In this document: in pieces, positions 25,792 through 36,858 of the stretch
Position numbering within the stretch: the stretch's first letter is position 1
Layout: the number at the start of each line of letters is the position of its first letter
From: Vespula vulgaris
Taxonomy: Eukaryota > Arthropoda > Insecta > Hymenoptera > Vespidae
Direction: 5' to 3'
Assembly: GCF_905475345.1 (NCBI RefSeq)
Contig: NC_066593.1
Span: forward strand, 7,425,274 to 7,489,273
Length of the DNA stretch: 64,000 nucleotides
Program-made: the position numbers and the translations under genes
The notes under the pieces: generated by a model
Seen by the model: only the letters and a program-made list of their open reading frames with translations
What the model was told of the DNA's origin: nothing
The model's database searches: none

Positions 25792-26032
25792 GTATCGAGC
25801 CGTATATTTTCTCTATTCTCCGGAGACTCGTTTAAATCCGTACGTCGTATTTGTGACAAAGCAAACAAATAATTTCTCGAAATTTGTATAGTTTGATCGT
25901 TTAAGTTTACTCGATTTTCATGAATCCATCCAACGAAACGATATTCGATAGAGAGCGTAAAATGGTTTTGAATATAAAACATAAAAACATAGACGGAAAG
26001 AGAGTGAGAAAGGGAGAGACAGAAAAAGGGAT

Positions 26033-26035
<3 letters not shown>

Positions 26036-26075
<40 letters not shown>
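26036..26075. repeat. (GA)n microsatellite
   Basis: Pure GA run of about 40 bp. Confidence 0.93.
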
Positions 26076-26078
<3 letters not shown>

Positions 26079-27285
26079 AGAGAAAAAGAGCGAGTTGTAT
26101 TACGTCGTTGTACAGTTGTGTCGTTGATCGTCACTCGTAGCATAGTTTCTACCTAATGAGGCTGATTAATTACTCGCACGTTGAAGTTTTATTAATTGCT
26201 TCTATTCGCTCGTTCGACTCTTCGAGCGTTCATTATAGCCTCCCCAGTAGCCGTTTTATTTCCAACGAATTGAAATTCGTTTTAAAAAGTGACGTCGGAA
26301 TCGTTTAATTTAATTATTTCTCGTAAATCGAGATTAATCGCTCGATATTGGTTTTACCAATGAAATTTTTAATGTAACGAAATATGTGTATCTGACTTTT
26401 ACCATAAAGATTAATGATCCTCAAATAGAAAGAATTTGGAAAGACGATAAAACGTAAATATGATAAAAAAAAGCTTTTAAAGATAACAGAAGCTTCTCTT
26501 AGAGATGATAAGTAAATACGTAGACTAGACGTTACAGTAATAGATATGATTTTATATAACGAAATGACCGTGTGGTTTCGAAATACGGACGATATAGAAG
26601 CGAAAACGTAAAAGGGGGAAAAATAACGATAATGGCGATAAGGCGGATGAGAAAAAGGATAAGAGAAACAGATGGTGGAATGCTTTCTTCTTCGAGACTT
26701 CACCCCCTTCGAAACGATCCCTGCGATATCCTCGGCTTAGAAAGGATCCTCTCGTCCCGCAAAACTTGCTCCTTCATCGACGAATCTCTTACGACTGGCA
26801 CTCGATCAGAGTCTGAGTCAACTTACAAGAAACAACAACATTGAAGAAGAAAGGACGGACAAGTACTTCGAATCTTTTGTTTTCGAATACTCAATACATC
26901 AATGATAACCTTACAATAACTTACAAGGAGAACCTATATAAGATGAAAAACTAAAGGTTTCCATTATTTATAATTACTTATAGAGTAAACTACAAAACTG
27001 TTAACATAACAAATTGTTTTTATTTTACATATAATAAATATATTCTTGGAATCCCTTCAACTTCCAACACATATCGATTATGTCTTTGAAAATCTGTCTC
27101 GTTGATGATTAAAATTAAAGAATATAATTAATAGTTTTACCTTTTCTTAAAAAAGCTACTTGTCATCATCATAGTACATAGTAATATTTTCCGCATTTCT
27201 AAGCAATTATCGCTATGCTTCAACGGAGCGGCATATGTCAATGACGTAAAACCATGGAACGGAATTAGGCTCGCTTAGGAGAAAA

Positions 27286-27858
27286 TTGATGGCCACCCAC
27301 GCGACACGTTGGAAACTCAGTTCTGATGTCGAAGAACGTGTCAACAACAGGGACGTCATTTTCCGACGGCGTGACTCGTGCTTTTCCTTTTCTTACGACG
27401 TTCTTTTGTGTCGACCGTTCCATGCTCGGCTTGGCCTGCGAAACGACATACGATATTCACGCATGCGTCAAAAAGAACGGCTAACGGTGAAAAGAAGGGG
27501 CAAGGGATGGCGGTGTTGCTGCTGGCGACGAGGACGTACAGAGACCAAAGAAGAGAGAGGGATGAAAAGGGAGAACGAGAGAAATAAAGAGAGACAGAGA
27601 GAGAAAGAGAAAGAGAGACAGAAAAAGAACACGTACACGGAAAAGAGCGCGGCGAAAAGCTCGGGAAACGTGCGAAATGACGGCTGCGAAATTTCCAGGG
27701 AAAACAATTTGCCGCTCAAGACGACGAATCCCTTCTCCCTCTTTTTAACGCGAAAAGCACTCGAACTCCATAATGGAATTGTACGCGTCGCGGAGGGCTC
27801 TGACTTTCTCTTTCTTTTTCTCTTTCTTTCTCTTTCTCTTGCGTTTTCTTTCCCCTGA
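27286..27858 (+). other. Long open frame of doubtful coding status (190 codons)
   Basis: The first codon is an ATG in a CpG-rich patch. The first 75 residues, beginning MMATHATRWKLSSDVEERVN, are not simple repeat. The middle is Lys/Arg/Glu-rich from GA-type sequence and the end is Phe/Leu-rich from a CT tract. No domain is recognised, and repeat-driven openness explains much of the length. Confidence 0.2.
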
Positions 27859-28493
27859 TCTTTCTATTCGATGTACCGATCAGAGCGAAGCGACCTTTTC
27901 GATTTTCGGCCCCGATTATTATTCGACAATGCACTTGGCTTTCGTCTCGAGCGCTTTTTGCGTGTTTAATGAGAGACGGAGCTTTGAGGTTCAAGTCCAT
28001 TCCGCGAAAGACAATTAAGTTTGAAATCGTTTAGTAAATCTTAATTCGTTTCAGAAATTACTGCTGAAATCGATCGTGCGCGAAGCAAAAAAAAAGAAAA
28101 AGAATTTAATGATGTTTCGTATAGAAAAAAGAATTATATAATTTTAAAAAAGAATTCACAAAAATACATATATTTCGAAGGTTATCGATATCGAAGTAGT
28201 ACAGTAAAACCAATATTTATTCTAAATACAAAGATACTCTTCAAGGAAGATACGAAATTCTTCAAATATTCGTGGATAGATCGGTAAATATTCCTTTTCG
28301 AACGAAATCATTCTCGATAAGTGATGCATATAGCAAGTTGAACGGAGATTCAACGCAACCCTTGGTTTCACGCATCGCTGTAGGACAGTGTAGATTCGTA
28401 ACGTGAGAAACGAAACTCTCGCTTGCGTCACAGCATTGATTTCAATTGGACGAACAATACGCATCGAGTACGAATACCCAGAAGTCCAATCGT

Positions 28494-28494
28494 T

Positions 28495-28537
<43 letters not shown>

Positions 28538-28546
28538 TTCTCTCTC

Positions 28547-28598
<52 letters not shown>
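28494..28598. repeat. (CT)n microsatellite, about 105 bp
   Basis: CT array with TTT interruptions, adjacent to a CpG-rich patch at 28.6-28.85 kb. Confidence 0.95.
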
Positions 28599-28856
28599 AT
28601 CTCTACCCCTACGGTCCGTTCGCTTTTCGTGCGATCTAACCGTGGCGGTTGTGCGCGACGTCGAACAAGTCAAGCGTTCGGCACACAATGGAAGCAGCTT
28701 AAACGGCAGTAATTATATTTGCGGGTGAGTGTCGACCTGGATGGTGCGCCAGCGAGTAGTAGTCCAGTTGGTTGAGGAATGAGGGTTGGTTGGATACGTT
28801 GGCGACGTACGTGTATCGCTACCCCTTGCGAACAACGCCACGAAATGCAGTTCTCT

Positions 28857-28857
28857 G

Positions 28858-28890
<33 letters not shown>
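28857..28890. repeat. (CT)n tract
   Basis: Short CT array flanking the other side of the same CpG-rich patch. Confidence 0.88.
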
Positions 28891-29926
28891 TTTACTCGCA
28901 ACTACTGCTGATGGTGATGACTGTCAAGGGGTGAGAGGGGTTCAACGTAGAGGCGCCTCTAGCACGCACGCCACGACATAGCACCACCTACACCAGTGGT
29001 TCTCCGATATATTCTATGTGAACTTGTTACAAATTATTTGATTTGTTCAAAGATGAAAACGTTTAGTCGCCAATTATCATTTGGATCAGAGATCTTTTTT
29101 CGAGAGACCTATAAAAATCATAACAAGTTAATATTACAATGTTAATATATGTACGTATCTTGAACATTGTTGATTCCTTTTAAATCTTTTTAATCCAAAG
29201 CAAGTATTCTTCAATCGTGATTTTCACCTCATCGTCGTTTGTCAAGACAATCTAAAAAAGATACGTAGTATTAATAAAAGATCTTCGATAATTTCCGAAT
29301 GAACTCAAACAACGAGATTCTTCCGATCGAATAATATACTTTTAAATCGTAAAATTTATATCACGATACTCTTCCTATTCATTCATTCAATACTGAAAAT
29401 ATTGAGAATCTCTGTGACTCGTGCGAGTCACGCGAACGCACTCGATCGTTCGGATTTTTCGTTTTCCTTCCGTATGCGTTACAACTAAAGCGAGGAAGAA
29501 AGAGAGAAATAAAGAAAGAAAGAAAGAGGGAGAGAAAGAGAGAAAGGGATAAAGTAAGCTCGCGCGCACGCACCCCCGCGTCGTTATTAATGGTAATACA
29601 AATTTCAAGAGTCATCGAGCGCTCTTCAATCTGAATGCCTTCTGCTCGTGACGTCACACGAGTTCCTCTCAATATTTCTTCGCTCTTTCTCTTTCTTTCT
29701 CTTGGTATACAACTACGTTCCCGCACCTCCCTCCGACCCTTTCTCTGTCACCAAAAGTTTGTTGTATGTTTTTATTCCCGATGAATGACTCAATCGCTTT
29801 GGCTTTGCGATCCGCGAAGCGGGTACATGAAGAGGCGTACGCGTGCGCCTCCAATGGGAACACTTCAACGAACTCGACTTACGTAATGCGAAAGACCGCG
29901 AGAGAATGAGCGCGGAAGCAAGAAAA

Positions 29927-29930
<4 letters not shown>

Positions 29931-29960
<30 letters not shown>
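29931..29960. repeat. (GA)n tract
   Basis: GA run of opposite polarity to the CT arrays nearby. Confidence 0.9.
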
Positions 29961-29963
<3 letters not shown>

Positions 29964-30500
29964 GAAGAGAAGGAGGTAGAAAGGGGGTCGGCAGAAAAAA
30001 GAGAAGCTTCAATTAACTTCCCCGATCGTATCCGTGCCCACATGCGGTGGCACTTTTGAAGTTCCAGTCGCGTGCGCGCCGGTCTATACGCTTAAATTAT
30101 TTAATTGCGCCGTGCTATTTTTTCTCTCTCTCTCTCTCTTTCTTTCTGTTTTTTTTCCTCTTTTTCTCTCTTGATCTCACTCGCGGTGTACTTTTACTCC
30201 TGTTTCTTTCTTTTTTTTCTCTTGACTCCTCGAAGCGCGAGAGGGTGAAACGCAGAGGGAATTTGGTACCCCTGAGTTCTTTGTCGTTTCAAACGTATTC
30301 TCTTTCGTGCTACGTTTTTCTGTTTGATCAGAATCTTTTTAATCGCTTGCTGACTTTCAATGTTTCGAAATCAGATATGAACGAGTAGACCGTAAGAATT
30401 TTTTTTTAATTCTAATAAAGCCTTTATGCATCCTTCGCATGATTAAATCCCAATTTCAATATTAATAATTTTCTGAAGTTGAATGAAATATATCGAGTTT

Positions 30501-30568
30501 AATTGAAAATTATAAAGATTGTAGTTAATTGTAAAATTAAAAATTATAAGGATTGATACTTAATTGTA
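30501..30568. repeat. Diverged tandem duplication, unit about 34 bp
   Basis: Copy 1 at 30501-30533 and copy 2 at 30535-30568 both run AATT, A-rich ATTATAA, GGATTG/AGATTG and TTAATTGTA, with few differences. Confidence 0.75.
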
Positions 30569-30959
30569 CCATTGCAACGTTCGCCAACATCAAATCTCTC
30601 CTTTCTCTATTACCATGTGTGAATCGAATGATAATGAGATTGTTTGACGACGCCGGATGGTAGGCTCATTGGTGACAGCCCGAGGCTTTATCCACCCTCT
30701 TGGTAGACCCTCTTCTTCCTCTCTCTTCTCTCTCTATCTCTCTCTTTCTCTTTCTCACTCGCCTCGATCCACATATAACTATATATGTACGTCGACCATC
30801 TCCGCGTCGACACACTACCTGCAAGTGCATCCACATGCGCGAACGTACAAACACACTCGAGTATCTAGAGGTGCACCTGAAACTGCGCTATCCACGGGCT
30901 ATAATGCGAGCCAGCAGTGCATTGGGCGTCAGTAACGAGATGCAGGAAGTACGGGTTTG

Positions 30960-31022
<63 letters not shown>
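30960..31022. repeat. (CT)n microsatellite
   Basis: Pure CT run of about 63 bp, the longest uninterrupted CT array in the window. Confidence 0.95.
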
Positions 31023-31027
<5 letters not shown>

Positions 31028-31100
31028 TGAGAGAGACTGAACTGGCTTGTGAACGTCGGCCGTTCAAGCTGAGCGAAGAGGAAACGGAGGATCGGAGAAA

Positions 31101-31150
31101 ATGTGTGTGTGTGTGTTCGCGCATGTGTGCGCGTGTGCGCGTGCTTGCGT
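31101..31150. repeat. Alternating TG/CG tract
   Basis: (TG)n followed by mixed GCGC/GTGT alternation; potential Z-DNA. Confidence 0.82.
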
Positions 31151-31607
31151 GTCCGTACGTACATGGGAGAAGAGAGAGAGAGAGAGGAAGTACAGGTCGA
31201 AGGCTCTACTACGGTCTACGCCCTCTTGCCCAAGGGCGAGGGTGAGGCCGAGGGCCTAGGGCCGAGGGTGCTGATATCCGCCCGAATGACTGCCACGTAA
31301 TCACCGGCTAATTATCCGATAGATACCCGGGAGCTCTCTCGATGCCCGGCGTCAGTCGCAGCCTCGCTCTGCCGTGTCTGCGTGAATATGCGCCTTCGTA
31401 TTCGTATGCGTTCATCTATCTCTCTCATTCTGTACATGTATCTATCTGTGTACGTATATGTGTGTATGTGAGTAGATGCTTGCAAGCAGACTGAGGGATC
31501 GAAGAGGGTAGTACGCCAAAGAGGGCGATGGAAGAGGGAATGGAGGAATATCCGTGCGGAAGGGAGAGACATTAGCAATATGGAGAATATGTACATAGCT
31601 AGTCCCT

Positions 31608-31610
<3 letters not shown>

Positions 31611-31640
<30 letters not shown>
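31611..31640. repeat. (CT)n tract
   Basis: Pure CT run followed by a T/C-rich tail. Confidence 0.9.
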
Positions 31641-31643
<3 letters not shown>

Positions 31644-31678
31644 CTTCTTTTCCTTTCTATATATCTTCCTCGATTTAT

Positions 31679-31860
31679 GAAAACTTTCAGTGTGTTTCCA
31701 TGATCAACGACATTCTAAACCAGTAACAATTTACGATCTTGATCGCAATTAATTTTACTCCTTCAAAACTTTGATCGTGTTTCCATCATCAATGACAGGC
31801 CAAGTCTGAAACAATTCGAGATCTTGCATAACAGATTTTACATCATAATGAATTTTACTT
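31679..31860. repeat. Diverged tandem duplication, unit about 85-100 bp
   Basis: Copy 1 (about 31679-31760) and copy 2 (about 31762-31860) share AAAACTTT, GTGTTTCCAT, ATCAA, GACA, AACAATT, GATCTTG and a terminal AATTTTACT in the same order. Substitutions and one indel separate them. Confidence 0.75.
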
Positions 31861-32505
31861 TAGCAGAAGATAGTTGGCAATCAAAGAGACAGAGAATCGT
31901 GATGTTTTGATCGAAGAAAACATTCATTATTCCTTGACGTTTGTTGATAAAATCAGTATGGTTCCAAATATCACCATCATTAAACCGCGAATACCACGTC
32001 GATAGCGTGAACAAAGTTGAAATTCACGGACCTAACCAACAGCAACGGGAATGTCCTCGAGCATCAATACGCACTACGGCTGCTCATTTCGAACATCAGG
32101 ATTTCAATCATTGCACGCGACTGTACCGTAGATAGAGAGTATAATTTTGTAGATTGTCAAACACTATCCTCAAATTTCCAATTGTCAATTTGTCGATGAT
32201 AACGAATTCATCCTTACTCTCTTGCTCTTAACTTGATGTTTAAAGTTCAGAAAATAAATTTATTAATCTTTATCTCCATAATCATGAACATTTATAAAGA
32301 TGAAAATATACCATTAAAAAACAAAAAAAGTAAAAATTAAAGTACTTTTGGAATTCTTTCGAGTTTCATATAAAAAAGTTTATTATACGCAACTGTATAT
32401 AAAAATAGATTTTTGAAAAACATTTGCAAATCTGAATATCAGAATTGTAATCGCATTGAAAATCTAAGTATCGATAATTGAACGCATTCCTTGATACGCA
32501 ACACA

Positions 32506-32822
32506 TCACACGGCTTCAAACGTGCGATTCGTCACATGGAGGGTGCTCGGAATAATTAGTCTGCTATAGATACAAAGTGTGCTTATACGCGCACACATAA
32601 CAAGGAGACAGATACGTTTCACACACGTACATGTGTATAGAAACGATGTGGTGTATGCACGTGGAAAGCTACGAGCGAGACGCGTCGCCCCGTGCAACGA
32701 GCTGTGTCTTAGATAACATCTAGATCCTGTCCTAAGCCTGACTGACGTTTCACTACACGGGCGTGCCCGTCCGTGGGTGTCTTCAGTGGCCAATCCTCGA
32801 GGGTTGTTTCCACCTTTTTCCA

Positions 32823-32858
<36 letters not shown>

Positions 32859-33075
32859 ATGTGCATTTGATTGCTTTAACTGACGAGAAAAAAAGAAAGA
32901 GGGTGAAAATACACAATTTCAGCGTGTCTTTGAGCCGCGTGGCCAAATGACAATATGACAAAAAAAAACGGAGACGAGTAGTTTCACTTTTGATGGTACC
33001 ACGTACGATTTCCAAAAGCTGAACCCCAGGCAATGCATAGAGTTTTTCTCGACATCGTGTGCCGATATTCGTCAC
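32506..33075 (-). other. Long open frame of doubtful coding status (about 189 codons)
   Basis: The frame is open for 570 bp with only a 32-bp simple repeat inside. It contains REKLYALPGVQLLEIVRGTI and a hydrophobic segment LCIFTLFLFF. It has no ATG at its beginning and no recognisable domain. Length is its only support. Confidence 0.2.
32824..32855. repeat. (CT)n tract
   Basis: CT run within a long minus-strand open frame, where it reads as Arg/Glu. Confidence 0.9.
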
Positions 33076-34065
33076 GCTTCGACGAAGAAACGGGATAAAG
33101 GATAGAAAGAAGATATTTTTTTTCTATTTTTTTTCTATTCTAAAAAGAGACATTTAATAGTTCGCTTCATAGATTTTTAATAGGTTGGAGCAGGAGAAAA
33201 AACAGAATCGTCTTAAACAAACGGCTCGTGGCAACGTTTAGAGAGAATGTTTGCAAAGTTATTCCAAGGGTTTGTTTCGCTGACAGGGTGAGATTGGAAA
33301 ATGATATTGTTTGCGTTAGAAGTACCTCCTAATATCCTTAGTTCGTTGAAATAATGTTTGCTATCGTGAATAGAAAGAAAAAAAAGAAAAAGAAGTAAAA
33401 ATCAAAAATTGTATGTCGCGTTTTTAATTAATCTAATTCAAATTTAAATAACCATGAGAAATTTAATGATGTTAACAATTTACAATTAAATACATTATAT
33501 AAGTCTTACTCCGTTTTAACAAATATTTCAAAAGTTAGCGAAGCAACCATTTGCCAAAAATTTCCTTCTAGTCGGTATTACTTAACTGTTAAACAGCAAA
33601 GCATGAAAGTTTTACTCTAGCATACGCGGAATAATTCTATCAAAATGAGAGTTTCGTCGTAGAATGAAATGCAGTGAACATTATTAAAGGTTCGAGTTTC
33701 AAATTTACCGATTAATAATACGAATAATTTGAAAAGATACGAATCATTGTGTTTCTTTACAATTTTAATTTAAATAAGAGTCTCTTCTTTTATCAGAATA
33801 TAAGTGATAAGAAACATTCGCATACGTAGATATAAATTCATCCTTAGTCGATGACAGATGTTTAACCCGCATCCTTATCGTCGTTTTTGATAAGCTTATT
33901 TTTTTTCGAAATCTAGAGTGAAGCCATAGCAAGAAGGAGCACCCCTCGCTATCGTGCGTAAGAAAAGAAATAAACGAGTAGGTGGTGTGTGCGTGACACG
34001 TTTTCTCTCGCGCATATACTCAGAGATAAAAAAGAAAGTGCGTGGAGAAGATATGCGAGCAAACA

Positions 34066-34288
34066 ATGGCGCGGACGGTTCTCCTTTGCAAGAAGGTAAC
34101 GAAGAAAAGAGACACGAAAAGACGGATCAGAATCGAGAAAATCCTTGGATCCGGAGGCAACGACGTGCCTGGCAAGAGAAAATCGCCGATTTCAGCGGAC
34201 GAAAGCACGGTTCTATGTCGACAGGCGTATTCCTTCGACAAATCACGCTTCCTTACCCACTTCATTCCTCCTCCACATCGATCCCCCC

Positions 34289-34329
<41 letters not shown>

Positions 34330-34653
34330 TATATACAAATCTACTTCTTCTTGTTTCTGCCTCCGTCCTCTTGGAAAGATCCAATTTGTCCTCCAAAATG
34401 TCGTCGAATCGAAACCCGTCTCATCGATCATATCAACGTACAATTTTTCTCGGTCAAAGTACGCCATCGGCCGACGGCAACATTGAAACACAAGGCACCA
34501 ATCATATATAGTACGAGTTTTTCTCTCTCATCTATTATATCTTTCTTCGTAAGAATTTTCTCGATATACGATCTTTCGACATACAAACGACGTCCATTCC
34601 TCAACGAAGTCGTCTCATTCTTCTTTTCTTTCGCAACATATATAAATATATAA
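34066..34653 (+). other. Long open frame with good ATG context (195 codons), doubtful
   Basis: ATG in CAAACAATGG context, close to an insect Kozak sequence, opens MARTVLLCKKVTKKRDTKRR and continues basic. It then runs through the (AT)n microsatellite as Tyr/Ile and on into AT-rich sequence. Reading through the microsatellite argues against translation of the whole frame. The first 75 codons could be an exon; a donor-like AAG|GTAACG lies at about 34,096. Confidence 0.18.
34291..34336. repeat. (AT)n microsatellite
   Basis: TA dinucleotides reading as Tyr/Ile through a plus-strand open frame. Confidence 0.93.
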
Positions 34654-35360
34654 AATTTTATATTTTAATATATGGTTCTTGATACAGTTTAATTAAAATC
34701 TTGAACTAACAAGATTAAATCGTGCGTAAAACGGATTCGTCGAGCGATCGTCAAGAATTACCACGATTTCGTAAAGTTACGAAGAACTATTAGATTCGAG
34801 GAAATGAGGCAATCCCGTGAGATATAAATGTCCGAAAATTAATTAACGCTCCCGTTTCCCATGTTGGAGGGTAAAGATCATTTACGAATGGATTGTATAT
34901 CAATCTCGAGGTGGGCTGGGGTGCAGGAAGAAGGATAAGGCGTAATATACGCGAGCGTGCAACGAAACGAATGGGTTCCGCGTACGATTTTGTGCGAGTC
35001 GCGATACGTTATCTGTCCCTTCGAAAGAGAGAAAGAGAAAAAGAGAGAAGGACGAACACCAAATGAGAAAGAGAGAGAGAGAGAGAAAGAAAAGAAGAGA
35101 AGGGAGAGAGTCGTTTCCGTGGACCCAGGTCAAACGCCGGCCTCGATATCCACGGAGAGGTCAGATAAATTTGCCCCCCTAGGATTACGCGCCTGTCACT
35201 TTCATATTCATCGAGATACTTCACTCGAACGACCGCCCGTATTTCTACTATCGGCTTGGGACTCTATTCCCCTTGCCTCGTCCCTCTTTCCACCATTCGT
35301 TCCCTCGTTTATCTTTTTATTTTCTCTCCTCTTCCACCTCTTCCTCTCCTTTTCCTCTCA

Positions 35361-35405
35361 CTCACTCTATCTCTCTCTCTTTTTCTCTTTCTCTTTCTCT
35401 CCCTC
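35361..35405. repeat. CT-rich tract
   Basis: CT with TTT interruptions; a matching short GA tract lies at 35.06-35.09 kb. Confidence 0.85.
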
Positions 35406-36090
35406 TCGCTTTATTTCTCTCCTTTTCCAGATTTCTTTTCTCTCCTCGTCGTCCGATATACGCTCGAATTACTCTCGATAAGCGAGCTGAACGAAGGCGC
35501 GATCTTTCCGCTTCGATCGTGCGAAGAGATATCGTTGACACCACTCGAATGTTTCACGAAGGATTTGGGGTTATATTTCTTAAGGTTTCCAAACGTTTCT
35601 TCGAGAGAATGAAATGGATATATAGATGATTTTTTAGATGATAATGACGATAAATTTAATAATTTTATTAACGATTTATAATTTCATTCGCATAAATCAA
35701 AAGAGATAGGAGGAAATTAATGAAAAAGTGAATCGTAATTGGTTCGTACTTCTTTTTATTTTGTTTAGTAATTACTAGCTAGGTTTCGTGTTTAAAACGA
35801 TATAATCAATTGCGTATTCGGATTTAAATGTCCGACGTGACTTTGACCGGATCGTTAGAGCATAGAATCGAGCGATCATTCGTACGGAATTCGTTGATAA
35901 TGTTAATTAAATCGGATTATTCTGAACAGTTTAATGTAGAATGCTGATTGCAATCGTTTTTCGCAATCGTCGATAAAACGCACGTGTCTCGTATTTCGAA
36001 GTTCTGGATAATGTCAGACGAGAACGCGTAAAATATTTGGAGATATTTAAAGACAATTAAAAGCGATCAGCGTTATTTAATTTACTATCT

Positions 36091-36111
36091 AATATATACA
36101 TATACATATAC

Positions 36112-36157
<46 letters not shown>
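36091..36157. repeat. (ATACAT)n/(AT)n array
   Basis: ACATAT units grade into pure AT. Confidence 0.93.
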
Positions 36158-36158
<1 letters not shown>

Positions 36159-36540
36159 ACAAATATTCGATAATATTCGTAATTAATTGAATATAAATTT
36201 ATATTCGGTTAATTGTCCCTACTCATTTTTTTATTATTCAATGATGTATGTGAAAAAGTTTCGAAAAGATTATTAAAATGTATACCTTGTGCTCTTACTC
36301 TTTTTCTTTTTTTTCTTCTAACGAGCAAACTATCATATTCCTTTTGTAATGTAAAAAACATTTTACATTTACAAAATGATTATCCAAACTCTTAGACGAG
36401 AACGATCGGCGTTCTATAGAATTTCTCAAGCAAGGACGGTGTTCTTAACGACTAAACTTTTCCGCGCTCGACTTTCTATTATTTCGCTGCGTTTGGTTAC
36501 TACAATTTTGGATTTGTTTGGGAAAGCAAAGGAGAGGAAG

Positions 36541-36634
36541 AATGAGAAGAAGAAAGAGAAAGGGAAAGAGAAAGAGAGAGAGAGAGAGAGAAAGAGAGAA
36601 AGAGAGAAAGAGAAAAAGAGAGAGAGAGAGAAAT
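36541..36634. repeat. GA/GAAA microsatellite
   Basis: Interrupted GA array ending about 100 bp upstream of the exon-like segment at 36,738. Confidence 0.92.
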
Positions 36635-36737
36635 AATGACGAAGCGGCAAGCCGCACCCGCATCGTATAACAATTTACTGGCTAATCGAAAAACTTTGTT
36701 AAGACTGAAACTTGGTTAATTAACATCTTTACCATAG

Positions 36738-36858
36738 GCCGCCTGCTTACCTTGCGGCGTTCCACGTTCCCGTCGGCCGGAAGCGGAAGGAAGACTTTCC
36801 GAGAAAGTACAAAGTGCAAGCCATCGAATCGCATCGGTTAACAATGCTATTTTCTAAG
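36738..36858 (+). CDS. Unrecognised exon-like segment, 40 codons
   Basis: This GC-balanced 121-bp island in AT-rich surroundings is flanked by a plausible acceptor (TTAATTAAC branch-like, then CTTTACCATAG) and a donor TCTAAG|GTAGGA. One frame is open throughout and reads PPAYLAAFHVPVGRKRKEDF then PRKYKVQAIESHRLTMLFSK, a protein-like composition. I do not recognise the family. The minus strand of the same island also has an acceptor (TTCCTACCTTAG) and a strong donor (GCAAG|GTAAGC, exon 36751-36853) with an open frame. The strand is therefore not settled, and a non-coding conserved element is possible. Confidence 0.25.

Noticed and set aside
27985..28005. B-box-like GGTTCAAGTCC suggesting a tRNA gene
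   Set aside because: No matching A box lies upstream, the T stem does not pair beyond two bases, and no acceptor stem can be formed.
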